From the NCBI RefSeq assembly GCF_049340185.1, contig NZ_JBMPPC010000011.1, positions 24,950 through 88,949 on the forward strand: 64,000 nt of DNA, written 5' to 3'. A program made the translations under genes and the position numbers. The DNA comes from Undibacterium sp049340185. Its GTDB lineage: Bacteria; Pseudomonadota; Gammaproteobacteria; Burkholderiales; Burkholderiaceae_D. The stretch's first letter is position 1; the number at the start of each line of letters is the position of its first letter. This document shows positions 8,013 to 17,021 of the stretch, one piece after another. Under the pieces are notes generated by a model. The model made no database searches. It was not told the origin of the DNA and saw nothing but the letters and a program-made list of their open reading frames with translations.

Positions 8013-8090
8013 TCCAAATAACTTTTACTCAGCGAATATTTGCTTTTGTAAGCATTCAATTTCATCTATTGAATGAATCCTTATGATACA

Positions 8091-8235
8091 AGGGTGCGCC
8101 ATGCGCACCGTTTCACCGGATACCTCATTTTTTACGCCGTTCGTTTTTCCATCATTGGTGCGCATGGCGCACCTTACCAAATGTTTATGCGGCTTGTGGC
8201 GTGTTTTTGTGCCACGAGGCGCATTTTGATTGGTG
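8091..8235 (+). repeat. 145-base interspersed repeat, copy A
   Basis: This stretch is alignable along its whole length, in the same orientation, with 11,345-11,489. Shared blocks include CGTTTCACCGGAT, TCCATCATTGGTGCGCA, ATGCGGCTT and GGCGTGTTTTTGTG. It has internal symmetry: GGTGCGCCATGCGCACC at 8094-8109 recurs as its reverse complement GGTGCGCATGGCGCACC at 8157-8173. Apparent reading frames across it are not coding. It lies upstream of the VgrG-like gene. Confidence 0.75.
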
Positions 8236-8390
8236 GATTTTTTTATTGTAGTCATCCCAGGATATACAAGAATAATCGCCTCCATTTTTTGAAGAAAAGT
8301 TAGAATCACCGGCAATCATTAACGAAATGAATAAGATCAAGTCTGAGGTCAGGTCTGCGTGACACATTTAAAAAATGTAATCGAAGAAAA

Positions 8391-8428
8391 GGGACGGCAT
8401 CGCTTTACATACCATGCCGCTCTTTTTT
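8391..8428 (+). terminator. Weak hairpin with T-run upstream of the VgrG-like gene
   Basis: CGGCAT (8395-8400) pairs with ATGCCG (8414-8419), followed by CTCTTTTTT. It has the layout of an intrinsic terminator, but no gene ends just upstream on the plus strand. It may insulate the spike module or be a remnant. Confidence 0.4.
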
Positions 8429-8590
8429 ATTCATCTGATTAAATACATTTCGTCAGCTATCTTCTGGTTCAAGTTTGAAAGCACTGTCTTGAGCCTGTAA
8501 ATAAATTTGCGTCGCCGAAGACACCATTACCTTCTCCCTGAATCCTTTTCAGTGAATCGTTTGTTTTACATTTTTTGGAGCATCAATAAG

Positions 8591-10375
8591 ATGGCAAGTC
8601 CGAATCCAGGTAGTGTCGTTACTTACAACATCAGCATCAACGGCAGCGCTATACCCGATACCTATGAGGTTCACTCGATTCGCGTTGAGCAAGCCGTCAA
8701 TCGCATTGCTACAGCGACGATTGTTTTGCTCGATGGTGATCCAGCCTCAGAGACATTCGCAATTAGTGAGTCGGCGACTTTTGTGCCGGGTAATGAAGTG
8801 ACGATCGAGCTTGGATATGACGCCAATAACACGGTGTTATTTCAGGGCGTCGTGACAAAACAAGCGATACGTATTAATAACGCGAGTGGTCCGACATTAG
8901 AAGTGGAATGCAAAGACAAAGCAGTACAAATGACGGTCGGGCGTAAGAATTGCACCTGGCAGAATAGCGCAGATAGCGACGCGATCGCGACCTTGATTGC
9001 TAATGCTGGCTTGTCGTCCTCGGTAGCAGCAACGGCGGTAACGATTCCCTCGCTGGTGCAATACGATGCGACGGATTGGGATTTTATGCTGAGTCGCGCA
9101 GAGGTCAATAGTATGGTGGTCAGCACGATCAATAATAAGGTCAGCGTGTTTAATCCGACTAGCGATACGAGTCCGGCCTTGACGCTGACCTATGGCATGG
9201 ATCTGATTGACTTTCATGCGGAAATCAATGCCCTCACGCAGTTATCCAAGGTCACGGCATCGTCCTGGGATGTGCAGAACCAGCAATTGATCAGCGCAGA
9301 GGCTAGCAATGAGTTGCCTGGACCGGGCAATCTGAGTAGTGCGCAATTGTCGGGCGTGGCTCATCTCAGTAATTTTGAATTACAGACCAGTGCCGCAGAG
9401 AGCAAAGATGCACTGACGGCGTGGGCGAAATCGCAGATACTGAAAAGTGCTTTATCTAAAATTATTGGTAACGCCAGGTTTCAAGGCGATCCAATCTTGG
9501 TTCCCGGGAAGTATTTAACTTTGGCGGGCTTAGGGGCGCGATTTAATGGTGACCATTTTGTCTCGGCAGTCAGACACGAGATTGCCAATGGCAATTGGAT
9601 GACAGAGGCCGATATTGGCTTGTCGCCGACCTGGTTTAACCAGGCACATCAAATTGAAGCGCCGCCAGCAGCGGGTCTGTTGCCGGGTGTGGGTGGCTTG
9701 TTCAACGCGACGGTGAAGAAGATTGACAGCGATCCGGATAATGAATATCGCATTCTGGTGGACGTTGCCCTGTTCAACGACAAGGGGACGGGATTGTGGG
9801 CACGGATGTCGAATTTTTATTCAACAAATGGGCGAGGTGCTTTCTTCTTGCCTGAGGTTGGTGACGAAGTTATTTTAGGCTTTTTAAATCAAGATCCACG
9901 TTATCCGGTAATCTTGGGCAGTCTGTATAGCCAGAAAAACAAACCCGATGCGGCGTTCACACCGAATGCAACCAATAACATGAAGGGGATCGTCACGAAG
10001 AGCGGCTTGCGCATCATGTTTGATGATGACAACAAAATTCTCACGCTGATCACAGCCGACAACAATACGCTTGAGTTGAGCGACAAAGACAAGCAAATTT
10101 CAATCAAAGATGAGAACGGCAATTCTATCGTGATGTCATCGACAGGTATCGCTATCAAGAGTGATCAATCCATTAGCCTCGAAGCGGCACAAGGCGTAAG
10201 GATTAAGGGAGACACCGGCATTACGATCGAGAGTTCGGGTGGCGATGTGAGCACCAAGGGACTCAATATCAAAAACACTGCGGATATACAGTACACGGCC
10301 AAAGGCAATGCGGAAGTATCTGTAGAGGGCGGCGGCATACTAACGCTCAAAGCCGCGATGGTGATGATTAACTAA
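8591..10375 (+). CDS. VgrG-like spike protein of a contractile injection system
   Basis: The 594-aa product forms the trimeric spike that tops the inner tube of type VI or extracellular contractile injection systems. Residues ~1-370 resemble the gp27-like hub. An OB-fold like phage gp5 follows at ~385-470, around WARMSNFYSTNGRGAFF then PEVGDEVILGFL. The C-terminus from ~500 is a repetitive beta-strand pattern (KQISIKDENGNSI, GVRIKGDTGITIE) of a triple-stranded needle ending LKAAMVMIN. The overall form is closer to the Rhs/Vgr proteins of eCIS (Afp8/Pvc8-like) than to canonical T6SS VgrG. The ATG at 8591 has GGAG ten bases upstream; a longer frame to 8507 lacks this. The next gene, 13 bases downstream, encodes the matching PAAR tip. 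No tube, sheath, baseplate or ATPase gene is present in the window. Confidence 0.85.
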   Translation: MASPNPGSVVTYNISINGSAIPDTYEVHSIRVEQAVNRIATATIVLLDGDPASETFAISESATFVPGNEVTIELGYDANNTVLFQGVVTKQAIRINNASGPTLEVECKDKAVQMTVGRKNCTWQNSADSDAIATLIANAGLSSSVAATAVTIPSLVQYDATDWDFMLSRAEVNSMVVSTINNKVSVFNPTSDTSPALTLTYGMDLIDFHAEINALTQLSKVTASSWDVQNQQLISAEASNELPGPGNLSSAQLSGVAHLSNFELQTSAAESKDALTAWAKSQILKSALSKIIGNARFQGDPILVPGKYLTLAGLGARFNGDHFVSAVRHEIANGNWMTEADIGLSPTWFNQAHQIEAPPAAGLLPGVGGLFNATVKKIDSDPDNEYRILVDVALFNDKGTGLWARMSNFYSTNGRGAFFLPEVGDEVILGFLNQDPRYPVILGSLYSQKNKPDAAFTPNATNNMKGIVTKSGLRIMFDDDNKILTLITADNNTLELSDKDKQISIKDENGNSIVMSSTGIAIKSDQSISLEAAQGVRIKGDTGITIESSGGDVSTKGLNIKNTADIQYTAKGNAEVSVEGGGILTLKAAMVMIN

Positions 10376-10388
10376 GAGGAACAAGACC

Positions 10389-10688
10389 ATGCCACCTGCT
10401 GCACGACTGACAGATCTCCATACCTGCCCCATGGTGACACCGGGGCTGCCACCGATACCGCACGTGGGTGGCCCTATTGCAGGCCCCGGTGTGCCCACGG
10501 TACTGATCGGCAAAATACCAGCCGCTTGTGTCGGCGATATGGCGGTGTGTGTTGGCCCGCCAGATACCATCGTTAAAGGCTCCAGCAGCGTGATGATAGG
10601 CGGCAGGCCCGCAGCGCGCTTGGGCGATAGTACGGCGCATGGCGGCACGATTGCGCTTGGTGATTTCACCGTCATGATAGGAGGGTAG
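10389..10688 (+). CDS. PAAR-domain spike-tip protein
   Basis: A 99-aa PAAR protein that would sit as a conical tip on the VgrG-like trimer encoded just upstream. The sequence has two PAAR-type blocks, PPAARLTDLHTCPM at the N-terminus and RPAARLGDSTAHGG near residue 72, repeated GGP/GP turns and candidate zinc ligands (His11, Cys13, His25 and the His of STAHGG). The length is that of a bare PAAR domain without an effector extension. GAGGAA lies at a suitable distance before the ATG, and the 13-base gap indicates co-transcription with the spike gene. If this module delivers a toxin, it is not fused here. Confidence 0.9.
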   Translation: MPPAARLTDLHTCPMVTPGLPPIPHVGGPIAGPGVPTVLIGKIPAACVGDMAVCVGPPDTIVKGSSSVMIGGRPAARLGDSTAHGGTIALGDFTVMIGG

Positions 10689-10865
10689 TAAGGATGGGGA
10701 CGAGTCTTGACTTAAGGCTTTTTTGAACTAGCGTCGCCTAGACAATTGCGTCAGCTTCTTTTTTAAATCGATGCGGAGACTTTTAGTTCATTAGTTCATT
10801 GCGTCGATCCCTGCATCTCATTTAATTCCCATCAAGCTATTTGCGATACCGAAGGAATTTTTATC

Positions 10866-11240
10866 GTGACCGTATCCACTAACCTACAAAAATCAACCGC
10901 CCTCAGCGAAGCAGAAGCGGCACTTAAACTGCTAGCGTCTTCCATGGGCGCTGCAGTCAATGTCGCAACAGCTAGTCTGCTAAATACACCAATGTATCGT
11001 CAGACATCGGTGATCAACGATCAAATGGTCGCGATTGCCAACGATGCTGAACATGGAAAATTGGATTTGGAACGAACGATCAAAATTTCCGAAGCAATTT
11101 TTCATCTAAATGCGGAAGCAATCAAACATAAATCGATGAATCCATTAATTCCTGACACCTTGATCGCGATCCTCAATTCGGCTGTCAATTATGCTGAAAA
11201 AGCGCAGTCTTTGATACGGGCTGCGCTTCAACCAGAGTGA
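10866..11240 (+). CDS. Small helical protein next to the spike module
   Basis: The 124-aa product starts at a GTG with AAGGA upstream and is predicted by eye to be entirely helical, with alternating Ala/Leu/Ile patterns and no signal peptide. I do not recognise a family. Its place downstream of VgrG-PAAR (177 bases later) suggests an accessory role such as adaptor, chaperone or immunity protein, but nothing in the sequence shows this. It has a short Ala-rich segment (SSMGAAVNVATASLL) that could be amphipathic. The 145-base repeat copy B begins about 100 bases after its stop. Confidence 0.6.
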   Translation: MTVSTNLQKSTALSEAEAALKLLASSMGAAVNVATASLLNTPMYRQTSVINDQMVAIANDAEHGKLDLERTIKISEAIFHLNAEAIKHKSMNPLIPDTLIAILNSAVNYAEKAQSLIRAALQPE

Positions 11241-11851
11241 TCAACTTCGAAGGAAAGAATGAGGTTGAGTCGTGATCTGCAACATTATCTTCATCGATGC
11301 GCTGTAAAAGGCAGGCGTAGTGTGAGTAACGTGCGTAACTCCATAGGGTGCGCATGGTGCAACGTTTCACCGGATCTCCTCATTTTTTTAGCTATTCGTT
11401 CCTCCATCATTGGTGCGCACAGCACACCTTACGTAATAGCCATGCGGCTTATGGCGTGTTTTTGTGCTGCGAGGCGCATGTTGATTGGGGCAATCCTTTT
11501 GCTACCTACCTCCTTGCCGGGCAAGGTAATCGCGCGCATTTGAAATAATGAACTGAACCTGCCCTAATTCGTTCTTCCTCTTTCAATGCAAATTCTGCTT
11601 AAAGCCGAATTGACACTGCTTATCCCTCAAAACTGTCGTTTGATCTGATCTTGATTGAATGCGGTTTCTCTTGCTTCTACACTCGGTCATTTCGTTTAGC
11701 CGAAACCATGGTGTCGAATCTTGAATAAATACGTTTTTCCAACATCGTTGCGAATCATGGGCTTAGGTCACGTCAAGACTTGTGTCTATTTTTTCCTCGT
11801 CCAAGTCGCGTCAATACATCCACTCAAACCGACACAAATAAGGAATCTGGG
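11241..11851. other. 611-base intergenic region with repeat copy B
   Basis: It holds the second 145-base repeat (11,345-11,489), preceded by a degenerate GCGTAG/GTGCGTAACTCC segment related to the repeats at 6.6-6.85 kb. From about 11,550 to 11,851 it is AT-rich leader for the AraC-type gene. Short reading frames across the repeat are not coding. Confidence 0.6.
11345..11489 (+). repeat. 145-base interspersed repeat, copy B
   Basis: Same orientation and length as copy A at 8091-8235, with substitutions but few length differences. The GTGCGCA palindromes are partly degraded here (AGGGTGCGCATGGTGCAACG and GGTGCGCACAGCACACC). With copy A it brackets the VgrG-PAAR-small protein module. Confidence 0.75.
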
Positions 11852-12688
11852 ATGATCAATCAATTTGCTTCAGGTCAGTATTACGGTTGCAATGCATTTG
11901 ACCGGCGTTTGATGAGTTTGGGACTGAGTCATTTGCGTGCTACCGTACCTGAGCATGACGTGAAAGAACATAGCCATGCTGGGGCACATATTGTGTTGGC
12001 GACCCGCGGCCGCTATGTGACGTCCGCATCGGGTGCGCAGCGCGAAGGCCCTGTGCTTGTCTACAACCCGCCGGATGTCGTTCACCGAGATCGCTTTGCT
12101 GGCGACGGCGGCTGGTTCTTTGCGATCAGCTTCAATCCCGAGGATTCTCGCGAGCTGCTTGAACACATCAAGTTACCCGATTTTGCGATGCGTAGCGATG
12201 ATCCCTCGGCTATCAAACAAGCTTTTGGCTTACTACAGGCGGCCGCTTCCAGTGACGCATCGCGACTGGATTTAGAGACGATTACATTCAATCTGTTAGC
12301 GAGTTTTTACAAACAAAACTCTTTATCACCGAATCCACCACCGTGGCTACGCCGGGCGCAAGAGATGATCGCGGATATGTCGGCTGAGGATTTAGGTATC
12401 GCCGACATCGCGGACGCTATCGGTGTGCACAGGGTGTATCTGGCACGACAATATCTTCGACATCTTGGGTGTACGCCCGGTGTTGATCTGCGCCGACGCC
12501 GGGTGGAACGTGCCACGCAATTGATGATGACGACCGATCAGGCATTGTGTGATATCGCCCTCGCCTCTGGCTTCTGTGACCAAAGCCATCTGAACCGGGC
12601 GTTCCGACATCAGTGGGGTCTGACGCCAACGCATTTCGCGAAACTCAGCTCGGCCAATCATGGTTTCAAATGTCCAAGATCAGTTTAA
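11852..12688 (+). CDS. AraC-family transcriptional regulator
   Basis: The 278-aa product has an N-terminal cupin-like sensing domain (HSHAGAHIVLATRGRY-type pattern, followed by VYNPPDVVHRD) and a C-terminal AraC/XylS DNA-binding domain with two helix-turn-helix motifs. The second motif contains ALCDIALASGFCDQSHLNRAF and ends GLTPTHFAKL. The ATG at 11,852 (MINQFASG) was chosen over a longer frame to 11,780 because AGGA precedes it and family members begin here. It is followed 50 bases later on the same strand by an exported serine hydrolase, which it probably regulates. The effector is unknown; a hydrophobic or aromatic ligand would be a guess. Confidence 0.9.
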   Translation: MINQFASGQYYGCNAFDRRLMSLGLSHLRATVPEHDVKEHSHAGAHIVLATRGRYVTSASGAQREGPVLVYNPPDVVHRDRFAGDGGWFFAISFNPEDSRELLEHIKLPDFAMRSDDPSAIKQAFGLLQAAASSDASRLDLETITFNLLASFYKQNSLSPNPPPWLRRAQEMIADMSAEDLGIADIADAIGVHRVYLARQYLRHLGCTPGVDLRRRRVERATQLMMTTDQALCDIALASGFCDQSHLNRAFRHQWGLTPTHFAKLSSANHGFKCPRSV

Positions 12689-12738
12689 GCGGCGTAGTTA
12701 AGATTTAGGCTTATTCACTTAATATGCGGAGTTTCGAT

Positions 12739-13875
12739 ATGAATGTTAAAAATGGTCTTGGTGTCGCCATCATGGTTTCTCTCAGTGCCTTACTACTTGA
12801 AAGCGAGGCAATAGCAGATACCCTGACTACGCTGAATGATTGGGTGATCAAAGCACCGGCGTCGCAAGGACTGGACACTACAAAACTGGTAGCGATGGAT
12901 GAGGCGATCAAAAAGGGCACATTTCAGCAGATCACTAGTGTTCTGATTGCCAGACGTGGTCAGCTCGTCTATGAGTCTTATTATGATGCCGACGGCGTTG
13001 ACGCTTTGCGCAATACCCGATCCGCGACAAAGACGATTACCGGCATGCTGGCGGGAGCGGCGATTGATCGTGGTCATATCGCGTCGGTTTCCACTCCCAT
13101 ATTTCCCCTTCTGAAACGCAAGGAACCTCTTGAAAATCCTGATCCACGCAAAACCAAGATCACGGTCGAAGATTTGTTGACCATGAGCTCGATGATGGAA
13201 TGCGACGATCAAAATCAGTTTTCTCGTGGTAATGAAGAGCGCATGTATCTGATCGAGGATTGGGTGAAGTTTTACCTTGACCTACCGATCAAAGGTTTTG
13301 CTGCATGGATCACCAAACCTTCCGCGTCGCCTTATGGTCGCGCATTTAGTTATTGCACCGCTGGCTCGACAACACTAGGTGCAGTCGTTCAAAGCGCGAC
13401 CAAAATGCCTTTGGCCGACTTTGCGCAAAAAACCTTATTTACACCCCTGGGTATTACTAAGACAGAGTGGCAATATTCACCGCTAGGTCTGGCACAAGGT
13501 GGTGGTGGTTTAGGTCTGCGTAGTCGCGATCTGCTTAAACTCGGTCAACTGCTGGCGAATGGCGGATCATGGCATGGCCAGCAAATATTACCGGCAGCAT
13601 GGGTAAAGGCGTCCGTCACACCGCATGCTGAGGTGGATGAGCAACGTCATTATGGCTATCTGCTTTGGTTGTACCCGTATAGCGCCAAAGGTGTGACACA
13701 TCAGGCATATCAAATGGCCGGATCAGGTGGAAACAAGGTCGTGGTTTTTCCTGGCTTGGAGTTGGTGGCACTGGTGACAACGACCAACTATGGTGTACGT
13801 AACCCACATCAAGTCACCGATAAGTTAATCGCTGATTTTATTGTTACGGCAGTTGAGTTGGATGCAAATCATTAA
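12739..13875 (+). CDS. Exported serine hydrolase of the class C beta-lactamase family
   Basis: The 378-aa product has a signal peptide (hydrophobic residues 6-22, cleavage near AIADT) and a penicillin-binding/class C beta-lactamase-like fold. The nucleophile motif is SATK at residues 95-98 (SxxK). The expected Tyr-x-Asn motif appears as FSYCTAG, that is Y-C-T, so the Asn is replaced by Thr. GSGGNKVVVFP near the C-terminus occupies the KTG-like strand region. Such proteins are usually esterases, D-aminopeptidases or amide hydrolases rather than true beta-lactamases. GGAG eight bases before the ATG at 12,739 supports this start; an ATG at 12,724 is weaker. The AraC-type regulator lies just upstream. 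Confidence 0.88.
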   Translation: MNVKNGLGVAIMVSLSALLLESEAIADTLTTLNDWVIKAPASQGLDTTKLVAMDEAIKKGTFQQITSVLIARRGQLVYESYYDADGVDALRNTRSATKTITGMLAGAAIDRGHIASVSTPIFPLLKRKEPLENPDPRKTKITVEDLLTMSSMMECDDQNQFSRGNEERMYLIEDWVKFYLDLPIKGFAAWITKPSASPYGRAFSYCTAGSTTLGAVVQSATKMPLADFAQKTLFTPLGITKTEWQYSPLGLAQGGGGLGLRSRDLLKLGQLLANGGSWHGQQILPAAWVKASVTPHAEVDEQRHYGYLLWLYPYSAKGVTHQAYQMAGSGGNKVVVFPGLELVALVTTTNYGVRNPHQVTDKLIADFIVTAVELDANH

Positions 13876-13966
13876 GGCGCTATCGTTTAAAAAAAACGCC
13901 TATTTGACCTTCCCGTTTATTGGCCCACAAATCATGGTTGGAAGTAGCCGTGTAGCCGTCTAGGAC

Positions 13967-14030
13967 GGGTGCAACCCGCGCCGGACATACTAATGCATGC
14001 TGGCGATACGGGTTGATACGGGTTGCACCC
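13967..14030. repeat. REP-like inverted repeat
   Basis: GGGTGCAACCCG (13,967-13,978) and CGGGTTGCACCC (14,019-14,030) are exact reverse complements separated by 40 bases, in the space between two convergent genes. A tandem GATACGGGTT duplication precedes the right arm. Related sequences occur at 17,926-17,983 and, in part, beside the IS110 element. Confidence 0.7.
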
Positions 14031-14049
14031 TCTCTGCTTATTTCTTAAT

Positions 14050-16248
14050 TTATTGGACTTGACTCTTCGCCCTTGCAACATGCAACTTCTTGTAGCTATC
14101 AATCAAACGTTGATGTCTATCCAAACCTTCCAGCTTCATACTCGTAGGTGTCAAGCCGTAGAAGCGCACGCTGCCATCGACTGATCCCATTACTGCATCC
14201 ATACGCTCGTGACCAAACATCCGGCGGAAATTGACTTCGTAATCGGTTAGCTCTAAATCGTCATCCAGCATGACCTCCAGCACTACGTTTAAGGCTTGAT
14301 AAAACAATCCGCGCTCGACCGTGTTGTCGTTGTATTGCAAGAAGGTTTGCGCCAGCTCTTGCGCATCCTCAAATTGCTCTAAGGCGAGATGGATCAGCAG
14401 TTTTAATTCCAGCACGGTGAGTTGGCCCCAGACGGTGTTCTCGTCAAATTCGATGCCGATCAAGGTGGCGATGTCGCTGTAATCATCTAGCTCGTTGTTG
14501 TCTAAACGATCGAGCAACGCTTCCAGCGCATCGTCGTCGAGCTGATGCAAGTTCAAAATATCTTCGCGAAATAGCAGCGATTTATTTGTGTTATCCCAGA
14601 TCAGGTCTTCAACGGGATATACCTCAGAATAACCTGGCACCAAGATACGGCAAGCAGTCGCGCCTAGCTGGTCGTAGACCGCCATATAGACCTCCTTGCC
14701 CATCTCGGCGAGTATGCCGAATAAAGTCGCAGCTTCGTCCGCATTGGAGTTTTCACCCTGACCTGAAAAATCCCATTCCACAAATTCGTAGTCGGTTTTG
14801 GAACTAAAAAAGCGCCATGACACAACGCCACTGGAATCGATGAAATGTTCGACAAAGTTATTCGGCTCAGTGACAGCCTGGCTGACGAAGGTGGGTTGCG
14901 GCAAATCGTTAAGGCCTTCAAAACTGCGACCTTGCAGTAGCTCCGTCAAGCTGCGCTCCAGCGCAACTTCTAAGCTTGGGTGCGCGCCGAAGGAGGCGAA
15001 CACACCACCAGTACGCGGGTTCATCAAGGTCACGCACATGACTGGGTATTTTCCGCCAAGCGAGGCGTCTTTGACCAGCACCGGAAAGCCTTGCTCTTCC
15101 AGGCCCTGAATGCCTGCCAAGATGCCAGGATATTTCGCCAGCACTTCTTGCGGCACATCGGGCAAGGCGATTTCGCCTTCGAGAATTTCGCGTTTAACCG
15201 CGCGTTCAAAAATCTCGGACAGACATTGCACTTGCGCTTCGACCAGCGTGTTACCGGCGCTCATGCCATTGCTGGCAAACAGATTTTCGATCAGGTTCGA
15301 TGGGAAATAGACGGTCTCACCATCGGATTGGCGCACGTAGGGCAGCGAGCAAATACCGCGCTCTGCATTACCTGAGTTGGTGTCAATCAGATGCGAACTG
15401 CGTAACTCACCATCTGGGTTGTAAATCTCAAGGCTGTATTCATCCAAAATATCTTTAGGCAACGCATCTTTTTTGCCGGGTTTAAACCAGCGCTCGTTCG
15501 GGTAATGGACGAACTCGGCATTGGCGATGTCTTCGCCCCAAAACGAACCTGCGTAAAAATGATTATTACTTAGGCGCTCAATATACTCACCCAAAGCTGA
15601 TGCCAAAGCGCTCTCTTTGGTTGCGCCTTTGCCATTGGTGAAACACATCGGTGAATGTGCATCGCGGATATGTAGTGACCATACATTCGGGATGATATTG
15701 CGCCATGAGGCGATTTCAATTTTGATGCCGAGACTCGACAGCAAGCTGGACATATTCGCGATGGTTTTTTCCAACGGTAAGTCTTTTCCGAGGATGTAGG
15801 TGGCAGCATCCGCATCTGGATTTAAGGTCAGCAAGGCTTGCGCATCGGCATCGAGACTCTCGACTTCTTCGATCACAAACTCAGGGCCTTCCTGCACGAC
15901 TTTCTTCACCGTGCAGCGTTCAATCGAACGTAAAATTCCTTGGCGATCTTTATCAGAAATATCGGCGGGCAATTCAACTTGAATCTTGAAGATTTGTGCG
16001 TAACGGTTTTCCGGGTCAACGATATTGTTTTGCGAGAGGCGGATGTTCTCGGTGGGGATATTGCGTGTATTGCAGTACAACTTCACAAAGTACGCCGCGC
16101 ACAACGCCGATGAAGCCAAGAAGTAATCGAAAGGCCCGGGAGCTGAGCCGTCACCCTTATAGCGGATAGGCTGATCAGCGATCACCGTGAAATCATCGAA
16201 CTTGGCTTCGAGGCGAAGCTTATCGAGAAAGTTGACTTTAATTTCCAT
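14050..16248 (-). CDS. OsmC-YcaO fusion protein
   Basis: The 732-aa product joins an OsmC-like domain (residues ~1-140, with the paired cysteines Cys50 in SALCAAYFVK and Cys112 in ERCTVKKV) to a YcaO ATP-binding domain (~165-560). It ends in an acidic helical region rich in Asp/Glu/Leu. YcaO motifs include TNGKGATKESALASALGEYIER and, further on, EAQVQCLSEIFERA, which supply the nucleotide-binding glutamates. YcaO enzymes activate amide carbonyls with ATP; E. coli YcaO assists RimO in beta-methylthiolation of ribosomal protein S12, and this protein is of that stand-alone type rather than a peptide-natural-product cyclodehydratase. No precursor peptide or partner dehydrogenase gene lies nearby. 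The start at 16,248 (MEIKVNF) matches the OsmC domain edge; a frame to 16,329 is longer than needed. Confidence 0.9.
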   Translation of the reverse strand: MEIKVNFLDKLRLEAKFDDFTVIADQPIRYKGDGSAPGPFDYFLASSALCAAYFVKLYCNTRNIPTENIRLSQNNIVDPENRYAQIFKIQVELPADISDKDRQGILRSIERCTVKKVVQEGPEFVIEEVESLDADAQALLTLNPDADAATYILGKDLPLEKTIANMSSLLSSLGIKIEIASWRNIIPNVWSLHIRDAHSPMCFTNGKGATKESALASALGEYIERLSNNHFYAGSFWGEDIANAEFVHYPNERWFKPGKKDALPKDILDEYSLEIYNPDGELRSSHLIDTNSGNAERGICSLPYVRQSDGETVYFPSNLIENLFASNGMSAGNTLVEAQVQCLSEIFERAVKREILEGEIALPDVPQEVLAKYPGILAGIQGLEEQGFPVLVKDASLGGKYPVMCVTLMNPRTGGVFASFGAHPSLEVALERSLTELLQGRSFEGLNDLPQPTFVSQAVTEPNNFVEHFIDSSGVVSWRFFSSKTDYEFVEWDFSGQGENSNADEAATLFGILAEMGKEVYMAVYDQLGATACRILVPGYSEVYPVEDLIWDNTNKSLLFREDILNLHQLDDDALEALLDRLDNNELDDYSDIATLIGIEFDENTVWGQLTVLELKLLIHLALEQFEDAQELAQTFLQYNDNTVERGLFYQALNVVLEVMLDDDLELTDYEVNFRRMFGHERMDAVMGSVDGSVRFYGLTPTSMKLEGLDRHQRLIDSYKKLHVARAKSQVQ

Positions 16249-16536
16249 GAGAGTGTTCCAAAAAGGCGACCAAAAGCGCATTAAAAGTGAATTAGGCGCC
16301 ATTATCCGTTCTTTTAGATGTATTCGCACAAATAGCCTTGCTACTCAGAAGCATTTCAGCCAGTGTGATGGTATCGGCTTGCGACCGACAGACCGCGCGT
16401 CCCCCACGGCGCTTGCTCACATTTATTTCTGCTGGCTCGCTGTCTTCTCACCGCGTTTTCTCTTATACTCGCGCCTTTTGGCAAATAGGCTGTAGCGCTT
16501 GCTGGCTCTTTGTCTGACATATTTAAAGGAATCCAC

Positions 16537-16848
16537 ATGACGCACGCCCATCCACAATCCTGGTCTGAATTGTCACCGCTCGCTATTTCTGAAGACGCGG
16601 TGCGTGAATTGCATCCGGCAGAATCCCATAAGCTGTATCTGAATACCTACCCGGCGGCTGAAACAGTCAGCATCAAGGCAGGTCATGCTTTTGTGCTGTA
16701 TGTCTTGCAAGGTGAATGCACACTGACAATCGCTGGCGCACCAGTCGCAGTGGCTGCTGCACAACTGATCCATCTGGAGGCTGGGGTAACCGATTGCGTA
16801 GCAGGTGCTGACGGCGTGAGCTTGATGAAGGTGTTTCAGCGCGGCTGA
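16537..16848 (+). CDS. Small cupin-like protein
   Basis: The 103-aa product starts at an ATG with AAAGGA upstream. Its middle section HAFVLYVLQGECTLTIAG then VAVAAAQLIHLEAG has the strand pattern of a single cupin barrel, but the metal-binding histidines of classical cupins are mostly absent. It has no signal peptide and is divergently placed from the OsmC-YcaO gene. The role is unknown; a small-ligand binding or regulatory protein is possible. Confidence 0.7.
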   Translation: MTHAHPQSWSELSPLAISEDAVRELHPAESHKLYLNTYPAAETVSIKAGHAFVLYVLQGECTLTIAGAPVAVAAAQLIHLEAGVTDCVAGADGVSLMKVFQRG

Positions 16849-17021
16849 TGCTGTAGTTTGTTGCATCTGATAGCTACGGTAGATTTTGCGTTTGCTGGCT
16901 AAGGCCTTGCCGTTTATCGCTACAAAACGTAAAGCGCAATCCCGAGTCATGTGTGCTATGCGCACCGCCTCAAACGATGAGGTCCTTGATGGATCTCATC
17001 ATCTAAGTACTTATGTACACA

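Noticed and set aside
8025..8315. A 96-codon minus-strand frame and an overlapping 76-codon plus-strand frame
   Set aside because: Both read across the 145-base repeat copy A and its palindromes; no coding signal.
11259..11548. Two overlapping plus-strand frames after the small protein
   Set aside because: Both read through repeat copy B. Their translations resemble the frame across copy A only because the DNA repeats do.
14050..16248. Thiazole/oxazole peptide (TOMM) biosynthesis from the YcaO domain
   Set aside because: No precursor peptide, dehydrogenase or partner protein nearby; the OsmC fusion and C-terminal region fit the non-TOMM YcaO group.
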